6,248 nucleotides of DNA from Saprospiraceae bacterium (GTDB lineage: Bacteria; Bacteroidota; Bacteroidia; Chitinophagales; Saprospiraceae), in contig JALVEG010000662.1 of the NCBI GenBank assembly GCA_027031145.1, forward strand, positions 1 through 6,248, in the 5' to 3' direction. A program made the position numbers and the translations under genes. The notes below the pieces were generated by a model. That model was given only the letters and a program-made list of their open reading frames with translations, was not told where the DNA came from and searched no databases. Shown in pieces: positions 1-6,247 of this stretch; the first letter of the stretch is position 1, and the number at the start of each line of letters is the position of its first letter.

Positions 1-1
1 T

Positions 2-628
2 GATGAGTTTTATTCACTTGTCAGGGCAGTAGAATTGAAGGAACAATTTGGTGGTACGGTTACCGTATTGAATGTGGGGCCTGCTTCAAATGATATAATC
101 ATCAGAAAAGCATTGGCGATCGGAGCGGACAAAGCTGTCAGGATTAATGCCGAGCCTACAAGTGCTTTATTTGTAGCTAAACAGATAGCAGAATACACAA
201 AAGACAAAAGTTTTGATATTATATTTTTTGGTAAGGAGACTATCGATTACAATGGTGGCGAAGTGATGGGAATGGTTGCAGAAATGCTTGATCTTCCATT
301 CGTTCATCTTGCCAGTCATCTTGATGTTGAGGGTTCTACCGGTAAATTGGACAGGGATATTGAAGGTGGTGTGGAAAAAGTGGAAGTGGAGATGCCTTTT
401 GTTGTTTCTGCATCCAAAGGAATGGCAGAGCAAAGAATTCCGAATATGAGGGGGATAATGATGGCAAAGAGAAAGCCATTGGAGGTAGTGGAGCCTGTTG
501 AAGCAAATGATCTTGTGGAAATAGTAAAATATGAATTGCCTAAAGAAAAATCAGGGGTTAAATTGATCGATCCTGAAAATGTAGAGGAATTGGTAAGATT
601 ATTACATGAGGAAGCAAAGGTGATCTAA
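2..628 (+). CDS. etfB: Electron transfer flavoprotein subunit beta (5'-partial)
   Basis: This is the beta subunit of the soluble electron-transfer flavoprotein, the cytoplasmic heterodimer that accepts electrons from flavin dehydrogenases. The frame is open to the left edge: codons before the TTG at 35 read DEFYSLVRAVE, which is normal EtfB sequence (an N-P-x-D/E-E motif just off the edge), so the TTG is internal. About 35-40 N-terminal residues are missing compared with the usual ~250. Visible family features are the nucleotide-binding segment GKETIDYNGGEVMGMVAE (bases 230-283), the stretch DRDIEGGVEKVEVEMPFVVS (bases 350-409), which nearly matches the ETF-beta signature, and the C-terminal IPNMRGIM motif followed by K-P-L. 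It stops with TAA 28 bases before etfA and is clearly cotranscribed with it. Whether this ETF is of the bifurcating type cannot be decided, because the N-terminus is missing and the key residues are not diagnostic by eye. Confidence 0.96.
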   Translation, partial: DEFYSLVRAVELKEQFGGTVTVLNVGPASNDIIIRKALAIGADKAVRINAEPTSALFVAKQIAEYTKDKSFDIIFFGKETIDYNGGEVMGMVAEMLDLPFVHLASHLDVEGSTGKLDRDIEGGVEKVEVEMPFVVSASKGMAEQRIPNMRGIMMAKRKPLEVVEPVEANDLVEIVKYELPKEKSGVKLIDPENVEELVRLLHEEAKVI

Positions 629-656
629 CATCTATTTAAGAGATGTATTATTTTTA

Positions 657-1637
657 ATGAAAAAATCCAAAAAAATGAAGATATTAGTTTTTATAGATAA
701 CAGAAAAAATATATTAAAGAAAGCTGATCTTGAAATAGCTTATTACGGACATCTTATCGCTGAAAAACATGGAGGAGATGTTGCGGCAATGGTTGTAGGT
801 TCGGGAGATGGTGCTGGTGATCTTGGTAAATACGGTGCTAATGAAGTTATAAATGTACCTTATGACGGAAGTTATGATGTGAGCGTTTTTTCAAATATTA
901 TAGCTCAGGTAGCTGAACAAACAGGTGCAGAGTTGATAGTACTTCCTCATAATTCATCGGGAAAACCATTGATCGGTTGGCTTGCAGCTAAGATGAATTT
1001 GAGTTCTGTCACAGGAGTGATTAATATTCCTGAGTATGATGATGGCAAACTTGAATTTAAGAAAGGAGTATTTTCAAGTAAAGCTTATGCTTATGTCAAG
1101 ACTCTAACGGATAAAGCAATTGTTTCCCTTATGCCCAATTCATTTTCACCGGAGGAAGTTGGAAGTCAGGTTGATGTAAAAACAGTTGAGATAGATGGCG
1201 GAGCGCCAAAAGTCAAGGTAGTTGGAGTTGAGAAAGTGGAAGGCAAAGTTCCTCTTCCTGAAGCGGATATTATTGTTTCCGGCGGTAGGGGAATGAAAGG
1301 ACCTGAAAACTGGGGTGTACTGGAAGATCTTGCTGAAGTATTGGGTGCTGCTACTGCTTGTTCCAGACCAGTATCCGATGTCGATTGGCGACCTCATACC
1401 GAGCATGTGGGTCAAACAGGAATCGTGGTTAGACCTAATCTGTACATTGCACTAGGAATATCAGGTGCTATCCAGCATCTTGCAGGTGTCAACAATTCTA
1501 AAACAATAGTAGTGATCAATAAAGATCCCGAAGCACCATTCTTTAAAGCGGCAGATTATGGAATAGTTGCAGATCTGTTTGAAGTGGTTCCGAAATTGAC
1601 CGAGGCATTGAAAGAGTATAAAGCAGGAAAAGGGTAG
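657..1637 (+). CDS. etfA: Electron transfer flavoprotein subunit alpha
   Basis: This is the FAD-binding alpha subunit, partner of the preceding etfB product. The 326 residues are close to the usual ~310-325. The N-terminal ETF domain covers roughly residues 7-190. The C-terminal FAD domain (about 200-320) carries SGGRGMK (208-214), SRP (236-238), VGQTG (251-255), the ETF-alpha signature LYIALGISGAIQH (262-274), INKDPEAP (287-294) and DYGIVADLFEVVP (300-312). All expected FAD-contact motifs are present, so it should be functional. Two in-frame ATGs compete: 657 (MKKSKK...) and 675 (MKILVFIDNR...). The second matches where the family normally begins. Neither has a good Shine-Dalgarno sequence (only a distant AGAG at 639-642 before the first). 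In many bacteria an acyl-CoA dehydrogenase gene follows etfBA; here a repeat and a convergent gene follow, so the electron donor is not identified. Confidence 0.97.
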   Translation: MKKSKKMKILVFIDNRKNILKKADLEIAYYGHLIAEKHGGDVAAMVVGSGDGAGDLGKYGANEVINVPYDGSYDVSVFSNIIAQVAEQTGAELIVLPHNSSGKPLIGWLAAKMNLSSVTGVINIPEYDDGKLEFKKGVFSSKAYAYVKTLTDKAIVSLMPNSFSPEEVGSQVDVKTVEIDGGAPKVKVVGVEKVEGKVPLPEADIIVSGGRGMKGPENWGVLEDLAEVLGAATACSRPVSDVDWRPHTEHVGQTGIVVRPNLYIALGISGAIQHLAGVNNSKTIVVINKDPEAPFFKAADYGIVADLFEVVPKLTEALKEYKAGKG

Positions 1638-1646
1638 GGAGTCAGA

Positions 1647-1681
1647 TTGCATGTTGCATGTTGCAGGTTGCAGGTTGCAGG
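1647..1681 (+). repeat. Tandem heptamer repeat, 2x TTGCATG + 3x TTGCAGG
   Basis: Five perfect 7-base units run head to tail: TTGCATG at 1647 and 1654, then TTGCAGG at 1661, 1668 and 1675, followed by a T-run (1682-1688). The array starts 9 bases after the etfA stop codon. Because the unit is 7 bases long, all frames read through it; the minus strand would translate as CNLQPATCNMQ, a type of spurious peptide I recall from Bacteroidetes annotations. Its position between an operon end and a convergent gene suggests an intergenic repeat, not coding sequence. Its function is unknown. Confidence 0.9.
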
Positions 1682-1731
1682 TTTTTTTGCTAATAAACAG
1701 GGTATTTATTGCAAAGGGAGGAGGCATTGGA

Positions 1732-1839
1732 ATGTCAGATTTATATGAAACACTATGTCTTTTAAAAAAAACTTTACCGGTCAATTCCGATAAAAGTCTG
1801 AATAATTTTTTTTATTTCAAAAGTACTCTACCTGAGTAG
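1732..1839 (+). CDS. Possible small ORF (35 aa) with strong Shine-Dalgarno sequence
   Basis: A 35-codon frame (MSDLYETLCLLKKTLPV...) begins at an ATG 7 bases after a purine tract GGGAGGAGG (1716-1724), a near-ideal ribosome-binding site. The other genes here lack such a site. The peptide has no signal, membrane segment or motif that I recognise. It lies on the same strand as etfBA, 94 bases downstream, and ends within a weak hairpin. It could be a real small protein, the decayed start of a lost gene, or chance. The in-frame extension upstream to 1651 runs through the heptamer repeat and is unlikely to be coding. Confidence 0.2.
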   Translation: MSDLYETLCLLKKTLPVNSDKSLNNFFYFKSTLPE

Positions 1840-1850
1840 TAATCTTTTTT
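1824..1850 (+). terminator. Weak candidate terminator at the end of the etfBA transcript
   Basis: A 5-bp stem TACTC/GAGTA (1824-1828 and 1834-1838) with a 5-base loop is followed after six bases by six T (1845-1850). The stem is short, AT-rich and set off from the T-run, so this is a poor intrinsic terminator. It is the best hairpin plus T-run I found between etfA and the convergent rhuM-like gene. Confidence 0.2.
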
Positions 1851-1907
1851 ATAAGTTTGATGATGTAGTTTTGTCTATATCTTTCAATTTCATAATTTGG
1901 TATTATC

Positions 1908-2930
1908 TCATTTTCTTTTGTTCAATTTTTTAATGCTTTGTTCAAAGTCTTTGTCTGCTTTGCTTAAAATTTCTTGTTGGTTTTTCTTAAATTTATCGTA
2001 TTCCAACTCAGCATTTTGTTTGGCAAGTTCGTGAGAGATATAACCGGCGTTTTGCAAAATATTACGATCATTAAGATTTAAAAAAGCATCCAATTTATTT
2101 ATCCAGTCTTTCATGTACATAGGTATTCGCCGCATTGCTTGACCTTCGGCAAAGATAAGATATTGTTCCACAAGGTTGTTTAAAGCCTTTAATTCTTCTT
2201 CATTTAAATAATTTTTGGCAATAGTAACATCACTTTTTCTGATTATATCGCCTCTCCAATTGGTAAGTCCCATATTAGGTTTTGTGCTGTCGGCTCGTTC
2301 ATTGATAATTTCAGCAGCGGTTTTTTTGGTAATTGCCCAATGCAATTTGTTTTGCACGGTTTGAAAAAATAGTATGCTCGTTTCGTTTGTCGGATCATAA
2401 TCAACGCTAGTAGCATAAATATCGGTAATTTTCCGGTAGAATCGTTTTTCGGAAGTGCGTATATCTTGAATACGCTTCAACAGCTCCTCAAAATAATCAA
2501 ACGGTAAATCCGGATTTTTCAGGCGTTCGTCATCTATTACAAAACCTTTCACAATGTATTCTCGTATGCGTTGCGTTGCCCATTGGCGGAATTTGGTAGC
2601 AATATGCGATTTTATACGGTATCCAACTGAAATAATGGCATCGAGATTATAAAATTTTTGTTTTCGTTTAACCTCTCTTATTCCTTCGATTTGAACTTGT
2701 AAGAATTCCTTACAAGTTGCCTTTTCGGTTAATTCACCTTCGGCGTAAATATTTTTCAGGTGCATTGTAATATTTTGCGGTTTTACCTGAAAAAGTTCCG
2801 CCATTTTTTTCTGTGTAAGCCATACGGTTTCATTCTGAAAACGCACATCGATTTTTGTTTCGCCACTTTCGGTTTGATAAATCAAAAATTGCGAATTATT
2901 TACGGGTAAATTATTCTTGTTTTTACTCAT
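1908..2930 (-). CDS. rhuM: RhuM-family (virulence RhuM / COG3943-type) protein
   Basis: This 340-residue protein belongs to the RhuM family, named after a gene of Salmonella pathogenicity island 3 and common in genomic islands; its biochemical role is not settled. Residues ~28-65 resemble a winged helix-turn-helix DNA-binding region (TVWLTQKKMAELFQV, 35-49). Family landmarks follow in order: FYNLDAIISVGYRI (93-106), FRQWATQRI (114-122), VQNKLHWAITKKTAAEII (192-209), ADSTKPNMGLTNW (213-225), IAKNYLNEEELKALNNLVE (237-255) and IPMYMKDWINKLDAFL (269-284). The tail from about 300 is charged and probably helical or coiled-coil. Length is normal for a stand-alone member; the Fic domain fused to some relatives is absent. 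There is no signal peptide or membrane segment, so it should be cytoplasmic. The ATG at 2930 is preceded on the coding strand by GGGATAGAAC, a weak ribosome site. The gene is monocistronic and convergent with etfBA. It was probably acquired as accessory DNA. Confidence 0.92.
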   Translation of the reverse strand: MSKNKNNLPVNNSQFLIYQTESGETKIDVRFQNETVWLTQKKMAELFQVKPQNITMHLKNIYAEGELTEKATCKEFLQVQIEGIREVKRKQKFYNLDAIISVGYRIKSHIATKFRQWATQRIREYIVKGFVIDDERLKNPDLPFDYFEELLKRIQDIRTSEKRFYRKITDIYATSVDYDPTNETSILFFQTVQNKLHWAITKKTAAEIINERADSTKPNMGLTNWRGDIIRKSDVTIAKNYLNEEELKALNNLVEQYLIFAEGQAMRRIPMYMKDWINKLDAFLNLNDRNILQNAGYISHELAKQNAELEYDKFKKNQQEILSKADKDFEQSIKKLNKRK

Positions 2931-2960
2931 GTTCTATCCCAAAATTTTTTATTATATCAT

Positions 2961-2990
2961 CAAAATATTTTAATTGACTTTTATAACAAC
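2961..2990 (-). promoter_or_regulatory. Candidate Bacteroidetes-type promoter for the rhuM-like gene
   Basis: On the minus strand GTTG (2987-2990) is followed after 19 bases by TATTTTG (2961-2967). This approximates the Bacteroidetes primary-sigma consensus TTTG-N19/20-TAnnTTTG, with one mismatch in the -33 box and one base missing in the -7 box. It lies about 30 bases before the ATG, a sensible leader length. In such AT-rich DNA a chance match is quite possible. An alternative TATAAT hexamer (2951-2956) is closer to the start and has no matching -35. Confidence 0.3.
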
Positions 2991-3010
2991 CCATTTTTCC
3001 TTTTTTGTAT

Positions 3011-3016
3011 AAATAG
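3011..3016. repeat. Putative target-site duplication, left copy (AAATAG)
   Basis: AAATAG directly abuts the left inverted repeat and is repeated exactly at 3191-3196, directly after the right inverted repeat. If this is a true duplication, the element inserted into a single AAATAG site. Confidence 0.4.
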
Positions 3017-3190
3017 AGTGTCTGAACGAAAACACATCAAATTAAAATTGATTCTTTTTGTTATCTTTTGACTTTTTTACAAGTGATTGATACAAAGGCA
3101 TCAAATCATTGCAAAAAAATCAAAATCTAAATAATCCCAAATTATATTTATATAGTCGGGACAAAAATTGTCTGTTTTCGTCAAGACACT
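3017..3190. mobile_element. MITE-like element with 18-bp terminal inverted repeats
   Basis: The left end AGTGTCTGAACGAAAACA (3017-3034) and the reverse complement of the right end, AGTGTCTTGACGAAAACA (3173-3190), agree at 16 of 18 positions. Immediately outside the ends the same six bases, AAATAG, occur at 3011-3016 and 3191-3196, as expected for a target-site duplication. The 174-base unit is AT-rich and has no coding capacity for a transposase. Terminal inverted repeats, a flanking direct repeat, small size and intergenic position together fit a non-autonomous transposable element (MITE) mobilised in trans. I cannot assign the ends to an IS family. A small inner hairpin GACAA-AAA-TTGTC (3160-3172) abuts the right end. 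Transcribed from the amidase side, the ends could pair as a long stem. The AT-rich flanks make a 6-base match less telling than it would be elsewhere. Confidence 0.5.
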
Positions 3191-3196
3191 AAATAG
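3191..3196. repeat. Putative target-site duplication, right copy (AAATAG)
   Basis: This is the exact copy of 3011-3016 on the other side of the inverted-repeat element. Six bases in AT-rich sequence is weak evidence alone, but both copies are precisely adjacent to the repeat ends. Confidence 0.4.
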
Positions 3197-3270
3197 GAAA
3201 GTATATTTGCCTTATGGTTTATTTAGAATCAGCTTGACTGAAAAATACGAAAAAATAAAATACCCCTTAC

Positions 3271-5697
3271 CTATCTTATCAACATACATTTACCTGTCTG
3301 CATATGTACATCTGATCTATCGGAAACTGAGATCGTTTCAAATTTATAAACATACATACCTTTACTCAGAGCAGAACCTTTATCTGATGTTCCATCCCAT
3401 TGATAACTATAATATCCGCTATTTCTTTTTTGATTGATCAAGCTTGCAACCTTTTTACCCATCAGATCATAAACCGATAATCTAATATAAGAATCATCAG
3501 GAATATAAAACCTGAATGTGGTATATGTATCGAATGGATTTGGATAATTTTGTTCAATAACCGGAACATTAAATGAAATATCATCAGTTCCAACTGTCGA
3601 GATTATCTGCCCGTCATCAAAAAATAATGATCCTTTTTTAGCTCCTTTTTCGGTTTGAACCACAACCACACTTGTGAATCTTGTATGTCCCGAGCTATTG
3701 ATAGCTGAAAATGGAATATATCTCAACTGCCAGCCGGCCCAATCGATCGTATCAACAACTACACGCGAAAATCCTGTAGGCGGATAAAACCAATATTCGA
3801 GGATATTGTAACTAAGATCTCCGTAAACCCAGAAACCAACCTTTGAATTTTGATCAGAACCAACTGATGGTTTTGTCGCATTATGTTCCCTGCACAATCC
3901 ATCCTTATCATTTTCAAACACATAATCAAGCCTTCCCGAATATGAACCGTTTATCACATTTTGTGTGGAAAGGGAAAAATTAGTAAGTTCATCAACAGTA
4001 CCTGTCGTACTTCCACTTCCATTTGGATCCCACCAGCCACTCAATGTTTCAAAATCCAGAAATACATCTCCCAATTCGTATGGTTTTTCCATTGTTTTAA
4101 AACTGATCTCAAAATTGTCATTCAGTTTCGTACCATAAGCATCCGTCAGGTTTTCCAAAACCATAAGTTTATAATAAGAATCCAAAGCAAGTTCATTTTC
4201 AGCTTCGAAAAAATAAAATCCCTTACCATCTTCATCATAAATAATCTCTTTATGAACAGAAACCGTATCATTATTTGAATCAACAACTATAATATTATCT
4301 TTAATGGTAGATGCATCCAATGGAGTATCAAAATACAAACGGAATTGTAACAGAGTACTGACTTCTTCCATTCCATCTTTAGGATACATATCAACCAGTG
4401 CAAGATTGGATCGTTTTTTTGTATAGAAATCAAAACTATAAGGTTCGGCAATCGGCACATGCCACTTGTGTTGAGCTTTTGTCGAAAATGTTAAAGTATA
4501 ATGTGTAGCTCCTTCAAAAATAGTTTCCGGACTGATCGTTAATATTTTGGAATCCTCATCCCAGTCAAAGACTAAATTTGTTGCAGGAGTTATCGAAATC
4601 GCACTTTCCACTGAATCTTCATCCATCGGATAATCAAAATACACCCGGAATTCCTGATTTATCACCAGGCTGTCATCTACTGTGCTAACCGGTGAATATG
4701 ATAAGATCTGAGGAGCTTTTGTCGTGTCTATCTGAAGATATTTATTTGTAAATGCAGTATTATTCGGTATAACTGTAATATTTATAGTGTCTGGATAAAA
4801 ATTCTCTGCCTGGAATGTCAAAACATAATCCCCGGGAGGTATGCTGTCAAAAAAGTAATATCCATTGTGCAAAGAATCCGTAACATAAACATAGTTTCCC
4901 GGATTCATTGTAACTGTCACACCTTCAATTGGAGCGTCTTTGTCCAAAGTTTTTGTATCAAAATAATATGAAGGAGTCGTATATGGATCCCTTATTATTC
5001 CTGCTACTACTCCATAATTTGAAGTGTCTGTTTGGAAATAATCAAAATATGATCTTGCAAATACCCAGGATTCATGCTTTCTGTAATCCAGATTTAATAA
5101 TCTCCAAGACTCCGGCGGGTAATCATGAAATGATCCTTCAGAAAGAACTCCGGGCATTGTCAAATGCCTTAAAACACCTAATCCCTGTGTTCCCCAACTT
5201 GGATAATAACTCCAGTCACCTCTGTTCCTTTCTCCTCCACGTGTCCATCCATTGCCATTATTCCACAATTTCCACCACATGATATGTCCCATTTTTTTTG
5301 CATCTGGAAAAATTGGACTATTATCGTAACCTCTGAACAACATCAAAGGATTGTTGGCCGTGCCATTAAATCCATTGCTATGAATAGCTTGAAAGAAATC
5401 AACATTATTTTCATTTGCTATTTGTCCTATTTGAGATAATGGCAGGTCATCAGATGTATAATTTGTAACTCTTGTCATCACTATTGTAGCACCGCAACTT
5501 TCCATTATATCCCTTAGATACAATCCTTTGGTCAGATTGCCTTCGGATTCCCAAAATCCGGTCTCTTCAATATATCTGTCATCACCGTCATGTCCGCCAT
5601 GACCGGGATTAATACATATTTTGATTCCTGTAAAATCCTGTGAGTAAAGATTAAAAACAGATAAAACCGCTATAAGAACTATATATATTCGTTTCAT
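3271..5697 (-). CDS. Secreted N-acetylmuramoyl-L-alanine amidase, multidomain, with T9SS sorting domain
   Basis: This 808-residue enzyme is predicted to cleave the bond between N-acetylmuramic acid and L-alanine in peptidoglycan. A signal peptide covers residues 1 to about 19 (hydrophobic core, LYS|QD cleavage). The Amidase_3-type zinc domain spans about 24-223: INPGHGGHDG supplies H33, WESEGNL supplies E50, IHSN supplies H106, and VLSEGSF supplies the catalytic E187. A W/N/G/R-rich insert (about 117-180) separates the last two. Then follow a carboxypeptidase-regulatory-like domain (228-323; GYYFFDSIPPGDY), two Big_5/SbsA-type Ig-like domains (about 328-427 and 430-536), a galactose-binding-like beta-sandwich (about 544-700) and the T9SS type A tail (about 712-808; EQNYPNPF, VYDLMGKKV, GMYVYKF). 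The protein should cross the inner membrane by Sec and the outer membrane by T9SS, ending on the surface or outside. Its start lies 7 bases after the stop of the beta-propeller gene, so the two are cotranscribed. Amidase assignment is firm; substrate source and the roles of the extra modules are inferred. Confidence 0.92.
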   Translation of the reverse strand: MKRIYIVLIAVLSVFNLYSQDFTGIKICINPGHGGHDGDDRYIEETGFWESEGNLTKGLYLRDIMESCGATIVMTRVTNYTSDDLPLSQIGQIANENNVDFFQAIHSNGFNGTANNPLMLFRGYDNSPIFPDAKKMGHIMWWKLWNNGNGWTRGGERNRGDWSYYPSWGTQGLGVLRHLTMPGVLSEGSFHDYPPESWRLLNLDYRKHESWVFARSYFDYFQTDTSNYGVVAGIIRDPYTTPSYYFDTKTLDKDAPIEGVTVTMNPGNYVYVTDSLHNGYYFFDSIPPGDYVLTFQAENFYPDTINITVIPNNTAFTNKYLQIDTTKAPQILSYSPVSTVDDSLVINQEFRVYFDYPMDEDSVESAISITPATNLVFDWDEDSKILTISPETIFEGATHYTLTFSTKAQHKWHVPIAEPYSFDFYTKKRSNLALVDMYPKDGMEEVSTLLQFRLYFDTPLDASTIKDNIIVVDSNNDTVSVHKEIIYDEDGKGFYFFEAENELALDSYYKLMVLENLTDAYGTKLNDNFEISFKTMEKPYELGDVFLDFETLSGWWDPNGSGSTTGTVDELTNFSLSTQNVINGSYSGRLDYVFENDKDGLCREHNATKPSVGSDQNSKVGFWVYGDLSYNILEYWFYPPTGFSRVVVDTIDWAGWQLRYIPFSAINSSGHTRFTSVVVVQTEKGAKKGSLFFDDGQIISTVGTDDISFNVPVIEQNYPNPFDTYTTFRFYIPDDSYIRLSVYDLMGKKVASLINQKRNSGYYSYQWDGTSDKGSALSKGMYVYKFETISVSDRSDVHMQTGKCMLIR

Positions 5698-5704
5698 GAT
5701 CTTT

Positions 5705-6247
5705 TTATTTATAGTTTAATGTCATTAAATAAATTTCTCCTTCAAGTGTATGATACACTACCTTTGTACCATCACCGGAGCAATCAGGATACATTTCAAT
5801 TTTATCCTGAGTATTTGTCAACTGAACTGTGGTTTGTCCATCTGCTCTGACTGCAAAAATATCGGAGTCTGTAAATACATCACCATTATCATGATCTTTC
5901 ATTCCTACAATCCAATTGTCATTTAACCATTTTGATGCATTCAAATATCCAAGATCAGCCAGAATATTACCTTTCAGGTCTGAAATATATGTTCCATGTC
6001 CGGCAAAAGTGAACAGCAGCTTTGTTTTATCCGGTGACAATTGAGGCCAGATATAATTCCCTTCTCCTTTTGGTGTCAGTATCGTTTTCTCTCCGTTTTT
6101 ATAAACAACTATTTTTTGGTTATCTATATACGTTATGATATCCTTGGTTTGAGAATTGTCTCTTTCTGTAAGTTTTTCCTTTTTGACTTCATCTCCTACG
6201 GTATAGATCAATTTATTATTAATTACTTTTGGAGGCAATAGGTTTCT
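5705..6247 (-). CDS. TolB/PD40-like beta-propeller protein (5'-partial)
   Basis: This is the C-terminal 180 residues of a beta-propeller protein; the frame is open to the right edge (R-N-L before the TTG codon at 6238), so that TTG is internal and the true start lies outside. At least two PD40/WD40-like blades are visible. One is around IWPQLSPDKTKLLFTF (bases 6010-6057). The next follows the order DIFAVRADGQTTVQLTN, then MYPDCSGDGTKVVYHT, then EIYLMTL near the end, the usual layout of TolB-type blades (sugar or dipeptide-linked G-x-x-x-LT, then P-x-x-SxDGxxVxY). Such propellers bind protein or peptide ligands, often in the periplasm or outside; no catalytic residues are seen. It precedes the amidase gene by 7 bases and may act with it, though that is inferred from linkage only. 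Confidence 0.8.
   Translation of the reverse strand, partial: RNLLPPKVINNKLIYTVGDEVKKEKLTERDNSQTKDIITYIDNQKIVVYKNGEKTILTPKGEGNYIWPQLSPDKTKLLFTFAGHGTYISDLKGNILADLGYLNASKWLNDNWIVGMKDHDNGDVFTDSDIFAVRADGQTTVQLTNTQDKIEMYPDCSGDGTKVVYHTLEGEIYLMTLNYK

Larger units (their letters stand above)
2931..3270. other. AT-rich 340-base intergenic region
   Basis: No gene is supported between the rhuM-like start and the amidase stop. The sequence is strongly AT-rich with many short A and T runs. It holds a possible rhuM promoter near the rhuM end and the MITE-like element (3017-3190) in the middle. Just after the amidase stop (3190-3270) I see only a 4-bp hairpin (TCAG/CTGA, 3228-3240) and no good intrinsic terminator. 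A small plus-strand open frame that starts at 3168 overlaps the amidase gene and looks fortuitous. Confidence 0.8.

Noticed and set aside
1..628. Bifurcating-type ETF (caffeyl-CoA or butyryl-CoA system)
   Set aside because: No adjacent dehydrogenase, ferredoxin or fix-type gene is seen and the EtfB N-terminus is missing, so the type cannot be supported.
1647..1681. Heptamer array considered as a CRISPR fragment
   Set aside because: The units are directly contiguous with no spacers and are only 7 bases long.
1461..1784. Minus-strand open frame reading through the heptamer array
   Set aside because: It overlaps the conserved FAD domain of etfA and owes its length to the 7-base repeat, which has no stop in these frames.
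2951..2956. TATAAT hexamer on the minus strand upstream of the rhuM-like gene
   Set aside because: There is no TTGACA-like -35 at 16-18 bases, the hexamer is only 20 bases from the ATG, and such matches are frequent in this AT-rich spacer.
3228..3240. TCAG/CTGA hairpin after the amidase stop as a terminator
   Set aside because: A 4-bp stem with no adjacent T-run on the minus strand is too weak to call.
3168..3437. Plus-strand open frame of 89 codons at the amidase 3' end
   Set aside because: It starts within the right inverted repeat of the MITE-like element and overlaps the T9SS domain coding sequence; the Tyr-rich product reflects AT-rich antisense sequence.
3961..4278. Plus-strand open frame of 105 codons inside the amidase gene
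   Set aside because: It is antisense to a gene with clear domain structure, has low-complexity composition and no recognisable motif; it is a shadow frame.
4929..5282. Plus-strand open frame of 117 codons inside the amidase gene
   Set aside because: It is antisense to the catalytic domain and the regulatory-like domain, with no family features or ribosome site; fortuitous.
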